Of a stretch of DNA of 33,151 bases, positions 17,526 to 25,868 are shown piece by piece. Below the pieces are notes generated by a model. The model made no database searches. It was not told the DNA's origin and saw nothing but the letters and a program-made list of their open reading frames with translations. Made by a program: the position numbers and the translations under genes. The stretch comes from Acidimicrobiia bacterium (GTDB taxonomy: Bacteria > Actinomycetota > Acidimicrobiia > Acidimicrobiales > JANYDT01), in contig JANYDT010000198.1 of the NCBI GenBank assembly GCA_025359845.1, positions 1-33,151 on the forward strand. Reading direction: 5' to 3'. Every line of letters begins with the position of its first letter. Within the stretch, counting starts at the first letter, position 1.

Positions 17526-18785
17526 TCAGCCCACCGTTGAAGCCGATGACACGCTGGCGGGGAGCGGCGTTGCGCGCCGTACAAAGCGCCGGGTCGGGCC
17601 CTGGGTGACGCCCATCCACAGAAACAGGGCGCATCCCATCAATGCCGATCCGCCCAACGAGAAGGGGACGCGGCCGCTGATATGGGCCGTGAGCCATCCG
17701 CTGAGCAGCGCCCCGAATGGAGTGGTGCCCATGAAGCCGATGCCGTTGAGAGCCATCACCCGTCCGAGCATGGCCGGCTCGGTGTTGCGCTGCAGCATCG
17801 TGGTGTGGATGACTTGGAACAGCGACGAGCTGATGCCGATCACGAAAGACAGCGCGACCCACGCGGGATAGTTCGGGGCCAACGAGAACGCCAACAGGCT
17901 CGCCCCAAACCCCAAGCTGGCCGCGGAAAGCGTGCGAAAAGTGGTGTTGCGCAGGCCCGCTGCGGTGAGGCCGCCCAGCAACCCTCCGATGGCACTGGCG
18001 GCCATTGCGCCGGCCATCTTTCCGGCTCCGACGTGAAAGACGAACTTCGCCATGTTCGGCATCATCGTCGAGAAGTTGTACGCCAGCAGCCCGGCCACGA
18101 ACATCACCGCAATCGGGCGCCGTATCAGCGGCGTCCGCCAGACGTAGGCCAGTCCGGCTCGAACTTGGCCCTTCTCCCGGTTGGCGCTGCGTCGTTCGTG
18201 CAGGCCCTGAACCCGCAGCGAGGCCAGGGCGACGATCACGAAAAGGAACGACGCGGCGTTGGCGTAGAAGCACCAGTCGATGCCGACGGCCCCGATCAGC
18301 GCGCCGGCGATCGCCGGCCCCCCGAGGCGGGCGACCGCAGGCAGCATCGACGCCAAGGCAACCGCGTTGGCGACATCGGCCGGTCCGGCCAACTCGTAGA
18401 TGAACGCTTTCAGCGCGGGCTGCTCGAAGGGCGTGACGAAGCCCAGTGCAACGGCGAACACCTGCACCCAGTGCACCGTCACGACACCGGTGGTGGTCAT
18501 AACGCCGAGCCCGCACGCCAGCGACGCGGAGATGGCAGAAGTGGCCATCAGGAGTTTGCGATTGTCGACGCGATCGGCGATGGCACCGCCCCACGAGCCG
18601 AGGACGAGGAGCGGAAGCCATTGGAGCGCAACCGTCGAGCCGAGCGCCGTGGCCGAGCCGGACAACCGCAGCACGAGCCAACCCTGAGCGACCATCTGCA
18701 TCATCGAGCCGATCATCGAGACCGCTTGCCCGGCGAAATAGCGCCGCACGTTCAGGGTGCGCAGCGCTTTGAACCGGTCCTGCAT
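17526..18785 (-). CDS. MFS transporter, EntS-like (MFS_3)
   Basis: A 419-residue protein from ATG 18785. The start FKALRTLNVRRYFAGQAVSMIGSMMQMVAQGWLVLRLSGS and the motif A GGAIADRVDNRKLLM match the MFS_3 group, which includes the enterobactin exporter EntS and macrolide-type efflux pumps. The middle loop LHERRSANREKGQVRAGLAYVWRTPLIR is the usual amphipathic inter-domain segment, and RNTEPAMLGRVMALNGIGFMGTTPFGALLSG is a hallmark of the second half. The substrate is unknown. No siderophore genes are nearby. Confidence 0.9.
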   Translation of the reverse strand: MQDRFKALRTLNVRRYFAGQAVSMIGSMMQMVAQGWLVLRLSGSATALGSTVALQWLPLLVLGSWGGAIADRVDNRKLLMATSAISASLACGLGVMTTTGVVTVHWVQVFAVALGFVTPFEQPALKAFIYELAGPADVANAVALASMLPAVARLGGPAIAGALIGAVGIDWCFYANAASFLFVIVALASLRVQGLHERRSANREKGQVRAGLAYVWRTPLIRRPIAVMFVAGLLAYNFSTMMPNMAKFVFHVGAGKMAGAMAASAIGGLLGGLTAAGLRNTTFRTLSAASLGFGASLLAFSLAPNYPAWVALSFVIGISSSLFQVIHTTMLQRNTEPAMLGRVMALNGIGFMGTTPFGALLSGWLTAHISGRVPFSLGGSALMGCALFLWMGVTQGPTRRFVRRATPLPASVSSASTVG

Positions 18786-18919
18786 CGTCGGTCACCATAG
18801 GGCCTCGGGCCTCTGTGTTCCTCTGGCGACGGCGGGGCGGAGGTTCGATGGGCGCGGTAGGAGTGGCGGTGGCGCGGTGGGACTGGCGGTGGCACAATGC
18901 GACCAACCGAGGGAGCACC

Positions 18920-19819
18920 ATGTCGAACAACGAATCATCGCCCGACGACGGGCCACCAGGAGTATTCGGCACGCTGATATTGCAGGAGCCGCAAAGCGGG
19001 GAGGCCGACGGCCAGTGGCAGTTGGCCGAGCCGTTCTTCTACGAGGCCCGACGGTGCTTCGCCGGCTGCGATAAGGCCGACTGTTTGCTCGCCGCGTCGC
19101 GACCCGCTTCTGACCCTGACGGACTCTGCCGGTTGGTGATAGCGAAGGGCACTCGCACCGACTTGGCTTCGATACCCCGATCGGCGGAATGGTTGTTTCG
19201 ACGCTACGGCGTATACACCGACGCGGCCGTGATCCACGACTACTTATGCGATAACCGGTTTCCTGGCGATCAACGGTTTTACGCCGATTGGACCTTTCGG
19301 AACCTCATGACCCGCGACTTGAAAGTGTTCCCGCCCCGGGCGTGGGTCATGTGGGCAGCCGTGTCACTGGCCACTTTGAAGGAGCGGCGGCTGGAAGCGC
19401 TGATCGCGCTGGCCATTCTCCAAATCGGGATTTGGTGCGCCGGGTTTGCTCTCATCGTCACGCTCCGATGGTGGGGCTTGGCGCTCATCGCCGGGCTATG
19501 CCCGTTGTGGTTCTGGGCGGCTACCCGATTGGCCAAGAAGCCAAGTTGGTGGCGCGCAATGGCGGCCCTACCGGCGATTGTCACGCCGATGACGCCGATC
19601 ATCGCCATCATGGCCGGCCTCGCCGTGACCCTGTTCATCATCAAGATGATCGAGACCGGTGCCAGCAAGTGGTTCGGCGGCGCCGCGCCAGCACCCGCTC
19701 GCTCCTCTGCTCGCGGGAGTGGCCAGTCGGCCACACCCGCCGCGCCGGCGCCCGCACCGCCCGCGCCGGCTCCGGCGAAAGCGCCCGAACCGAAGGGCCG
19801 CTATCGGGTTGATCCGTAG
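18920..19819 (+). CDS. DUF1353-like protein fused to membrane helices and a Pro/Ala tail
   Basis: A 299-residue protein from ATG 18920, behind GAGGGAG. Residues 75-155 carry a DUF1353-type pattern: KGTRTDLASIPR (77-87), TDAAVIHDYLC (100-110), ADWTFRNLM (122-130) and a VMWAAVSL helix. DUF1353 is a small phage- and prophage-associated family with conserved Asp and His residues and unknown function. Here it is followed by three hydrophobic helices (about 160-180, 184-201, 216-242) and a low-complexity Ala/Pro tail of about 45 residues. The fusion is uncommon in my experience. It converges on the ART toxin gene with a 31-bp gap, and a link to that operon is possible but not shown. Confidence 0.7.
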   Translation: MSNNESSPDDGPPGVFGTLILQEPQSGEADGQWQLAEPFFYEARRCFAGCDKADCLLAASRPASDPDGLCRLVIAKGTRTDLASIPRSAEWLFRRYGVYTDAAVIHDYLCDNRFPGDQRFYADWTFRNLMTRDLKVFPPRAWVMWAAVSLATLKERRLEALIALAILQIGIWCAGFALIVTLRWWGLALIAGLCPLWFWAATRLAKKPSWWRAMAALPAIVTPMTPIIAIMAGLAVTLFIIKMIETGASKWFGGAAPAPARSSARGSGQSATPAAPAPAPPAPAPAKAPEPKGRYRVDP

Positions 19820-19850
19820 GCCGGTTTCATCGCGGCGATGTCGGGCTCGG

Positions 19851-20786
19851 TCAGACCTGTGTCATGCGGATGGCGTGCGTCCCATCGGGAAGAACATCAT
19901 GCGCAGTAACCAGGAACGACGAAAAGATAGGAAGGATTACTTCCTTTTCGTCGAACCTCTCCAGAGCGCCCACCGATCGGCCGTCCTTGGCCTCAATCAC
20001 AAACTGCGTATTCGTGGCGCTGTAGACGGGCGATCGTTCCGACGACGTGCTGGTGAAGAAGTTATCGGTTAGGCGCTGTCCGACCACGTACCTTGCTCGT
20101 TTCGAGTCATCGAGATTCACTCCCCGGAAGACTTGTCCTTCGAAGTGCGGCAGCTTCAGCAGAACTTTCATCAACGTAGCGATGTCGTGGGAACTGGCCT
20201 CAAGCCTCTCCAGCTTTCCTTCCCTCGGTGCGGCATTCATCTCCAAATATCCGGATGGCCCGAGATAGGAATTGAGCACCGCCGTCTCATCCGCGGTCAG
20301 GACGGTCTGACCCGTGGCCAGGCCGCCCAGTGCAGTCTCAATACGTGGCGCAGCGACGGACATAAACGAGCCGCTTTCCGACGCGCATCCCTCACAGCAC
20401 GAGCCCGCCTGTTCTGCCGCCTGAAGGGCCTGGGCCTCGTACCGGCGGGCGGCATCCTCGTAGCCTAAAGACCGCGTGATGCCATCGAACGCGACCGAGA
20501 TCTGCTGATCAGCGAGCGTCAGCTCTTCGAGCACCCCCTCCGCCTTCTCATGGGCCACCTCTTGTTGGGATCTCAAGTCGCGGACGCATGAAGTCAGATC
20601 GTCAAGACCTCGCTCAATCGCTTTCAGGTGCCCCACCATGCTGTCGGCGGCCGTTTCATGGGGCCCGAGAAACCGCTCGTTCACGTACTTTGCGGCATCG
20701 TCTCGCCACAGGCCGGCGGCTTCGCTACGACCAGTTTGCAACGCTCTCGTCTGGTGTTCGAGCGTCCAAGAGGCGGTATCGGCCAT
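19851..20786 (-). CDS. T7SS-associated ADP-ribosyltransferase toxin (R-STS-ExE)
   Basis: A 311-residue two-part protein. The C-terminal domain (about 150-311) has all signatures of arginine-type ADP-ribosyltransferases: LNSYLGPSGYLEMN (171-184), VFRG with R221, FTSTS (244-248) and the ExE pair E280-K-E282 before VILP. It should transfer ADP-ribose from NAD to a target protein. The N-terminal 110 residues are helical with a WRDDAAKY motif (27-34) matching the WRDDFRKQY of the WXG100 protein in this operon, so it is probably a secretion domain. A short Cys-rich patch (C130, C131, C134) links the halves. It is last in the operon, 9 bp after the coiled-coil gene. No immunity gene follows. Confidence 0.82.
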   Translation of the reverse strand: MADTASWTLEHQTRALQTGRSEAAGLWRDDAAKYVNERFLGPHETAADSMVGHLKAIERGLDDLTSCVRDLRSQQEVAHEKAEGVLEELTLADQQISVAFDGITRSLGYEDAARRYEAQALQAAEQAGSCCEGCASESGSFMSVAAPRIETALGGLATGQTVLTADETAVLNSYLGPSGYLEMNAAPREGKLERLEASSHDIATLMKVLLKLPHFEGQVFRGVNLDDSKRARYVVGQRLTDNFFTSTSSERSPVYSATNTQFVIEAKDGRSVGALERFDEKEVILPIFSSFLVTAHDVLPDGTHAIRMTQV

Positions 20787-20795
20787 GGGTCGCTC

Positions 20796-21764
20796 TTACA
20801 GCCCGCCGCGATCGAAATCGCGAAGACGCTCGATACGCAGCCCAAGGTCACGCTGGGCATCGCTCACGTGACGTCGGCAGCCCTCATAGTCGCCAGAAGC
20901 TCGCCGCATGGCGTTGCGCGCCTCGTCGATGGTTCGTCGGGCCCGAGCGGCCAAAGACGTCATGGCCGTGACCGAGTCGTCTTCGGCCCCAAGATGGATT
21001 TCCGCTCGACCGACCGCCTCCTCAGCGCGCCGGGCGTCGTCAAGAGCCAGGGCCACCGAATGACTTGCCTCGGCCACCTGCAGGAGGGCCCTCTGGCCGG
21101 CGGCGACTGCGGTGTCGGCGTGCCTCACCGCGGTTGAACAGCACTGCACCCTGGCCAGGGCTCGGGCGAGTTCGTCACGGGCGTTATGCAGCTCCTCCTT
21201 CGCGGCGGCCAAGTTGGCGATCGCCCGATGCAATTCGGCCTGTGCTTGGGCGACCGACCTCGCTTCACTATTGCAGTTCCTCTTTTCGGGGTCGCGCCGG
21301 CAGGCGGAAAGGCGCCGCTCGGCCGAACTCAACTGGCCTTGGCAACCAGCCACTTCACTTTGCGCTCGCGAGACCCACAGTTCCGCAGCGGCGACTCGTT
21401 TCTCGGCCCGAGCCTGCCAATGCTGCGCTGCGCCGAGCTCCGATTGCCAGGCGGCCAGCATCTGCGCCGCGAAGTCGCGCGTCCGTTCGATACTCGCGAC
21501 TCTTTGGTCGATTTTTCGGCGGGCTTCATCGGCCGACGCCAACGCATGATCCGACTCCCCTCTCGTAGCGGTTACCACGGTCGTGTGTTGAGTCACCAGG
21601 TCCGCGGCGATCGCGGCCGCGTGTTCGGCCCGGGCCGCTTGCTCTTGGCCGAGACGAACTGAGATATTGCCTTGCTGCTCTGCCCCACTGGCAACGGCCG
21701 CCCACCGGCCGAGTTCAACTCGAACGTTCGAAATCACCGCCGCAATCCGTTGTGGAGCAACCAC
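20796..21764 (-). CDS. Long coiled-coil protein of the T7SS-like operon
   Basis: A 322-residue protein, starting at GTG 21764 and overlapping the preceding stop by one base. Nearly its whole length is Ala/Glu/Arg/Gln-rich helix with heptad-like spacing, as in LXG or other polymorphic-toxin N-terminal segments. Scattered Cys residues occur in pairs (CRRDPEKRNC, QCC). No catalytic motif, signal peptide or membrane helix is visible. It may be a co-secreted partner, a chaperone or a scaffold for the ART protein encoded right after it. The function is unknown; the operon position is the main clue. Confidence 0.65.
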   Translation of the reverse strand: MVAPQRIAAVISNVRVELGRWAAVASGAEQQGNISVRLGQEQAARAEHAAAIAADLVTQHTTVVTATRGESDHALASADEARRKIDQRVASIERTRDFAAQMLAAWQSELGAAQHWQARAEKRVAAAELWVSRAQSEVAGCQGQLSSAERRLSACRRDPEKRNCNSEARSVAQAQAELHRAIANLAAAKEELHNARDELARALARVQCCSTAVRHADTAVAAGQRALLQVAEASHSVALALDDARRAEEAVGRAEIHLGAEDDSVTAMTSLAARARRTIDEARNAMRRASGDYEGCRRHVSDAQRDLGLRIERLRDFDRGGL

Positions 21765-22042
21765 TACAAGCCCCCGGCCCGGTCAGCAGCCCGCAAGGCT
21801 TCTATACGCTCGACCAATAGCAGCCGAATGGCTTTGCTCCCGGCGATGTAGTCCTCGAAGTTCACCTGCGTCCGAGCCCAATGCGACTCGAACTCCTTTG
21901 CGCCCGTGCCCTCGTACACTGCGCCGAGGCGGCGGAGGGCGGTCTTCAACGTGGCGAACGCCTCGGTTACGGAGTCGTTGTGGCTGTTCAACGTCGCCTC
22001 GTAGGTGACAAGTCCTCGGAGGAGGACGTTCAGGTCAGCCAT
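21764..22042 (-). CDS. WXG100-like small helical protein
   Basis: A 92-residue protein from ATG 22042; the open frame continues upstream but only as a shadow of the neighbouring gene. It has two predicted helices around a YEGTGAKEFESHW turn, where the canonical WxG is replaced by YEG, followed by an aromatic (W). Size and helix-turn-helix shape fit WXG100/ESAT-6-like partners. It overlaps the end of the WXG100 gene by 8 bp, which suggests the two form a heterodimer. Confidence 0.6.
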   Translation of the reverse strand: MADLNVLLRGLVTYEATLNSHNDSVTEAFATLKTALRRLGAVYEGTGAKEFESHWARTQVNFEDYIAGSKAIRLLLVERIEALRAADRAGGL

Positions 22043-22304
22043 GAAGATACTGGGCCACACGTTGAATCTTGGACCGGATGAAGGCGGAGTACCTTTGCGC
22101 CTCGTTGCTCGTGTATCGCTTCGCGTGATCGCCGAACGCTTTCCACCGGGCGTCGTATTGCTTGCGGAAGTCGTCACGCCAAATGCCATCGACGCGGTCG
22201 TGCTCACGCTCTAGGGCCCATACTCCCTGCTTGAGCGAGTCGTTGAACCGTTGCAGCTCGGCCTCGAACCGGATCAACTCCGCGTGGACTTCGTCCATGC
22301 TCAT
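22035..22304 (-). CDS. WXG100-family protein
   Basis: An 89-residue helical protein from ATG 22304, which overlaps the FtsK stop (ATGA). Helix 1 (ELIRFEAELQRFNDSLKQG) leads to the turn IWRDDFRKQY at 41-50, with Trp42 in the WXG position, and helix 2 carries YTSNE (64-68), a possible Yxxx[D/E] export signal. Such proteins are secreted as dimers by FtsK-type ATPases of type VII systems. The same WRDD motif reappears in the ART toxin. Confidence 0.75.
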   Translation of the reverse strand: MSMDEVHAELIRFEAELQRFNDSLKQGVWALEREHDRVDGIWRDDFRKQYDARWKAFGDHAKRYTSNEAQRYSAFIRSKIQRVAQYLHG

Positions 22305-25186
22305 AGAGCCCTTTTTCCGAAGCCGGCCGTGAGAGTAGCGACCTGATCGATGAAGGTGCCGCCGGCCGATGCTTCGGATTCGTTCGGCGGCTCGATCGAA
22401 TATGGCTTGAACTTGACGCTGCGTTGGCGTTGGCTATCGAACAGGAGGGCGCTGATCGGACGGGGCTCGTCGTCGGTCTGTAATTTGAAAGCAGCGCTTG
22501 ACCGGATGTAGCCGAAGGAGTCGTCTTCTGACATCTGCATCGCAATCCGGTGCCGAAAATCGTTCTGGATCGACTTCTCCCCCAACACCGATTTCATCGT
22601 TCCTACTGATGATGCGCTTGCGATTAGATGTACGCCCGCGGCCGGTCCGTGAGCGATGATTTGGCGCAGTGTCACCCCAAGGGTCGAGTCGTTGAACCCG
22701 AAGTCATCGGTCGTGCGAGACAGCTCCCCGATCCGGTCAGGCTCACTCAGCACCAAGATGATAGTCGGCTCATCGATCCGGCTCTCCTCCGGCATCGCCC
22801 GACGGCGATTCACCTCGACCAAGCCCGCTTCGATCAGCTTCTGCGAGTCCTCCTCGGTCCGGGCGTACTGCACCTTATAGCCGGCGTCACGGAGCCCTTT
22901 GGCTATAACCAAGAAGCAGCGCGCCCATTGGGTGCGAAGAACGCTTCGGTCGCTCACCCAGAACTCGATACCGGCCGGGCCCTCCGCCGCCGCTCCGCTC
23001 AGCATCGCGGCCGCCACCATCGCCACGCGTTCCTGGTGCCGTTCACCGATCACCATTACGTGCTCGTTCGGGCGCCGCCGGAGAACGGCCATCGAGTGGC
23101 CCCGCACGTTGAACTCCTGTCCGAAGAACAACGCCGAAGGGCGCTCGGCTGCGAGCCAGTCCGAAACTTCCAATCCGCCCTGACCGATTGTCGACCGCGC
23201 CAGCCCCTCAAGCTCATCAGGAGTGAGCCATTTCTTCTGTTGACACAGCCTTCCGAGGAGCGGATTATCGATCAACTCGGGTTGCGCGTGCCCATTGAAT
23301 ACGATGGTCCGGGGCGCCCCGCCCGGTGGCAGCTTCGTCGCCATCACTCGCAGCGCCCGCAGAATATCGTCGCGGCGACTCGATGGCAGAAAGGCCGCCT
23401 TTCCGGCGACGTTCTTGTCGTCGTCGCCGGCCCGATCGTTGAGCACAAGTCGACCGGGTTGATCGCAGGTGGCCGAGATGAGCCGGCGCCCTTTGGGACC
23501 GAAGTCGACAAGGGCTGCGATATCGGGCTGAGCGATCTGCATGGCAATGCGGAGGTGAATATTGCCGAAAATGTCGGTGCGATGCAGCATCGCCGATGAA
23601 TCGAACCGTTGGGAGGCGAGCAGCATATGAATACCAGCACTTCGACCCTGTTGAGAAATTCGCAACAGGCTGGCCGAGGCTTCACCGTCTTTGTCGCCAT
23701 CGAACAGCTGCTGATATTCGTCTATCACAAGGAGCAGACGCGGCATTCGACCCTCGGGACTCCCGGCGTTGCGGTACCCCTTGAGGTCAGAGAGCTTGTG
23801 GCGAATAAAGGTGGCGTTGCGGCGGCCCATCTCCGCCCCCAATTCAGCCAAAACGCTGCGCGACAGGTCGGGTGACGTTCGAAGGCTTACAACCTCGGCA
23901 TGAGGAAGTTCACGGTACGGCTGAAACTCCACCCCAAACTTGCCATCGATCAGGTACAGCCGCAGCTCTTCGGGGCTGTACCTGATCGCCAGCGACGTGA
24001 TGGTGTTGTGGAAGAGAGTTGACTTCCCTGCACCCGGCATCGCGCCGAGCACACCGTGGACGCACGGACGAACCTCCGTTTCGTGGGTTCCGAACCAAAT
24101 GTTGAGCGGACGGTTGGCCCCGTGGCGACCGATGGGGGCTTCGATCCGATCCTCGGCCGAACCCGTCCACCAGCGGCTTTGAGGGATGGCGCCGACTTTC
24201 TCCCAGTCGACGCTCTGATCGCGTCGGGGAGAATCACGAAGCTTCTTGAAGATGATGTCCTGCAAACCTGCGCTGGGGGCACCGTCGAGGGCCATCGATC
24301 CGGCGACCCCCTCTGCAGTCGTCGACAGATTTTCGAGCGAGATCACCGACGGGTTTTCGAGGGCGTAGCGTTCATACTCGCCGCTCACGGAATGATCTTG
24401 GTTGGCGTGCATCACCACGTACACGCCGGCCTTCGGGCCCGTCCGGGCGATGGACTGCAATGCCTCCGCGGCACGAAGGTCATATCGATTGGGGAAGTCA
24501 GCCACGAAAACAAAGTGGAAGGCCTCATTGAGGCGCATTTCGTCGTCGATCAGTTCGAAGGATGGGGTCGACGCGTCGATATAAGTCGAAATGATGCGCT
24601 GGATCTCCAGGGTGACCTGATCAAGGTCGCGCCGCACATCACCGGTCGCGGGCGAAACGCGATCGAGTCGACTCGACATCGGAAAGGCAATGCCGTTTCC
24701 GGCGGGATCGAGCAGGGTGTAGCGCGATTGGTGCGGGAACATGATGGCTGTGCGCATCAATATCGACTGGAGGACCGAGTTGGCCATCGTCGCCTGCTCG
24801 GCCCCTCGACTGGCGATCACAATGGGCCGCAACGAGCCGATCAGTGGTTGACACATTGGATTGGGGAGCAAGCAGTTCGAGCGCCCTTCGACGAACGCTC
24901 CGACCCGCAACACGCTTGGCGACTCGCTCGGTGCAGGCTGCCAACTCCCCCAGGGGCCGGCCTCCCACGGCTGCAGGGCCGCCGGCAGCGACTGGCTCGC
25001 GAACTCGTGAACGTTCTGCAGATTGGAGGCCAAGTCCGACGTGGCGCGCTCCACGATGCGGGCCGCGGCTTGCGCCCCCCGCGCCCCGAAACTCCGTATT
25101 CGGAGTTTCTGAGTGTCGATCTTGCCCTCAAGCTCGGTTATAGAGGTGCGATGTTCAGCGATGCCCGCCTTGTCGAGAAGCGCCAT
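22301..25186 (-). CDS. FtsK/SpoIIIE-type ATPase of a T7SS-like system (EssC/EccC-like)
   Basis: A 961-residue protein with three tandem ATPase-like domains. Only the middle one is intact: Walker A GAMPGAGKST at 381-390 and Walker B LLLVIDE at 484-490, with SQQGRSAGIHMLLASQR after it as in FtsK. The first (P-loop position around 122-133, IVIASRGAEQAT) and third (711-720, MVIGERHQER) lack the Lys-Ser/Thr. The N-terminal 70 residues are helical, and no transmembrane helix is seen, unlike typical EssC or EccC. Membrane attachment may come from the tail-anchored protein encoded just upstream. It probably energises export of the WXG100 and ART proteins. Confidence 0.88.
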   Translation of the reverse strand: MALLDKAGIAEHRTSITELEGKIDTQKLRIRSFGARGAQAAARIVERATSDLASNLQNVHEFASQSLPAALQPWEAGPWGSWQPAPSESPSVLRVGAFVEGRSNCLLPNPMCQPLIGSLRPIVIASRGAEQATMANSVLQSILMRTAIMFPHQSRYTLLDPAGNGIAFPMSSRLDRVSPATGDVRRDLDQVTLEIQRIISTYIDASTPSFELIDDEMRLNEAFHFVFVADFPNRYDLRAAEALQSIARTGPKAGVYVVMHANQDHSVSGEYERYALENPSVISLENLSTTAEGVAGSMALDGAPSAGLQDIIFKKLRDSPRRDQSVDWEKVGAIPQSRWWTGSAEDRIEAPIGRHGANRPLNIWFGTHETEVRPCVHGVLGAMPGAGKSTLFHNTITSLAIRYSPEELRLYLIDGKFGVEFQPYRELPHAEVVSLRTSPDLSRSVLAELGAEMGRRNATFIRHKLSDLKGYRNAGSPEGRMPRLLLVIDEYQQLFDGDKDGEASASLLRISQQGRSAGIHMLLASQRFDSSAMLHRTDIFGNIHLRIAMQIAQPDIAALVDFGPKGRRLISATCDQPGRLVLNDRAGDDDKNVAGKAAFLPSSRRDDILRALRVMATKLPPGGAPRTIVFNGHAQPELIDNPLLGRLCQQKKWLTPDELEGLARSTIGQGGLEVSDWLAAERPSALFFGQEFNVRGHSMAVLRRRPNEHVMVIGERHQERVAMVAAAMLSGAAAEGPAGIEFWVSDRSVLRTQWARCFLVIAKGLRDAGYKVQYARTEEDSQKLIEAGLVEVNRRRAMPEESRIDEPTIILVLSEPDRIGELSRTTDDFGFNDSTLGVTLRQIIAHGPAAGVHLIASASSVGTMKSVLGEKSIQNDFRHRIAMQMSEDDSFGYIRSSAAFKLQTDDEPRPISALLFDSQRQRSVKFKPYSIEPPNESEASAGGTFIDQVATLTAGFGKRAL

Positions 25187-25190
25187 CGTG

Positions 25191-25523
25191 CTAGCTCGCC
25201 AGCTTCACGATGATGATGACCGCGATCAAGATTCCTACAAGGATCGCCCAGACGATCATCGCATTGCGGCGCTTGATCGCGGCGATGCCCGCTTCGTGGC
25301 CGGCGATCTCAGACTTTGTACTCTCGATCAGCTGCGATGCCCGGCCGATGTTGCTATGAACGACGGCCAATTCCTCGGCCGGCTCACCGGCGAACGGCGC
25401 CAAAGCTTTAACGGGTCCGCTTCCGCCGTTCGTTCGCACGATTGTGGCCAACTCTTCGCCGGCCCTCGTCGCCGAGTCGAGGTCGTTCCACAAGGCGACT
25501 CGCTGGGCCAGGAACGACGCCAA
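25191..25523 (-). CDS. Coiled-coil tail-anchored membrane protein
   Basis: A 110-residue frame with a TTG as its earliest start. It has a helical region with coiled-coil character (EELAVVHSNIGRASQLIESTKSEIAGHEAGIAAIKRR) and a single C-terminal transmembrane helix (about residues 88-108), so it should be anchored in the membrane with the bulk in the cytosol. It lies 4 bp upstream of the FtsK-like ATPase gene and may anchor that soluble ATPase. A zinc-ribbon N-terminus lies in another frame just upstream, and reading one base back at the GGGG run would join them into about 155 residues. Confidence 0.6.
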   Translation of the reverse strand: MASFLAQRVALWNDLDSATRAGEELATIVRTNGGSGPVKALAPFAGEPAEELAVVHSNIGRASQLIESTKSEIAGHEAGIAAIKRRNAMIVWAILVGILIAVIIIVKLAS

Positions 25524-25660
25524 GTCGAGCGGGGTACCCCTCCTTCAGGCACGAGCACTCGCTCCGGTGCCCGCTCCGCCAGAGCGGCCCCGTCCAGGCA
25601 CGTTGGCTTGGGACAGGGCCCGCCGGGCTCTTGGTCGCCACATGTTGGACAGAACTGCAC
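25328..25660 (-). CDS. Zinc-ribbon ORF, frame-shifted against the tail-anchored protein
   Basis: It starts at GTG 25660 behind a good ribosome site (TAAGGGGCGCTC before GTG). The first 46 residues hold a zinc-ribbon, CPTCG followed by CPKPTC, and a Pro/Ala linker ending PEGGVP. After about codon 43 the frame turns into Arg/Ser-rich shadow sequence, while the neighbouring frame becomes the real LASFLAQRVALW continuation. A -1 slip on the GGGG run (about 25535-25540) would give EGGGTPLDLASF. The true protein is probably zinc-ribbon, coiled coil and membrane helix. Whether this is programmed frameshifting, a sequencing error or a mutation is open. Confidence 0.5.
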   Translation of the reverse strand: MQFCPTCGDQEPGGPCPKPTCLDGAALAERAPERVLVPEGGVPRSTWRRSWPSESPCGTTSTRRRGPAKSWPQSCERTAEADPLKLWRRSPVSRPRNWPSFIATSAGHRS

Positions 25661-25691
25661 GAGCGCCCCTTAAGGTCAGCGTTGGTCGACC

Positions 25692-25757
25692 GCCCTTGTG
25701 GGCGCCGCGCCATTCAAGTCACCACACCGCAAAGGGTTCGCAAAGACGGAGCCGTTC
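25692..25757 (+). repeat. Direct repeat R1 (~66 bp)
   Basis: Begins GCCCTTGTGGGCGCCGCGCC and matches the second copy at 26862-26926 with only a few substitutions and one or two indels, ending in GCCGTTC in both. Together the two copies bracket the unknown gene and the cysteine-rich peptide gene. Confidence 0.85.
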
Positions 25758-25868
25758 GATCCAAATTTTTGTCGTTCGGGCTGATTCTCAACCGATCAGA
25801 GCGCCCTGCGCGATAACTTCCCAAAAGCTGGGCACTGGACGCGATGGACGCGATGGATCGGAGAGGGC

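Noticed and set aside
22628..25213. Long plus-strand frames opposite the FtsK-like gene
   Set aside because: Shadow frames; the ATPase motifs are on the minus strand.
19851..25660. A canonical ESX/T7SS locus
   Set aside because: EccB, EccD, EccE and mycosin are absent and the ATPase lacks membrane helices.
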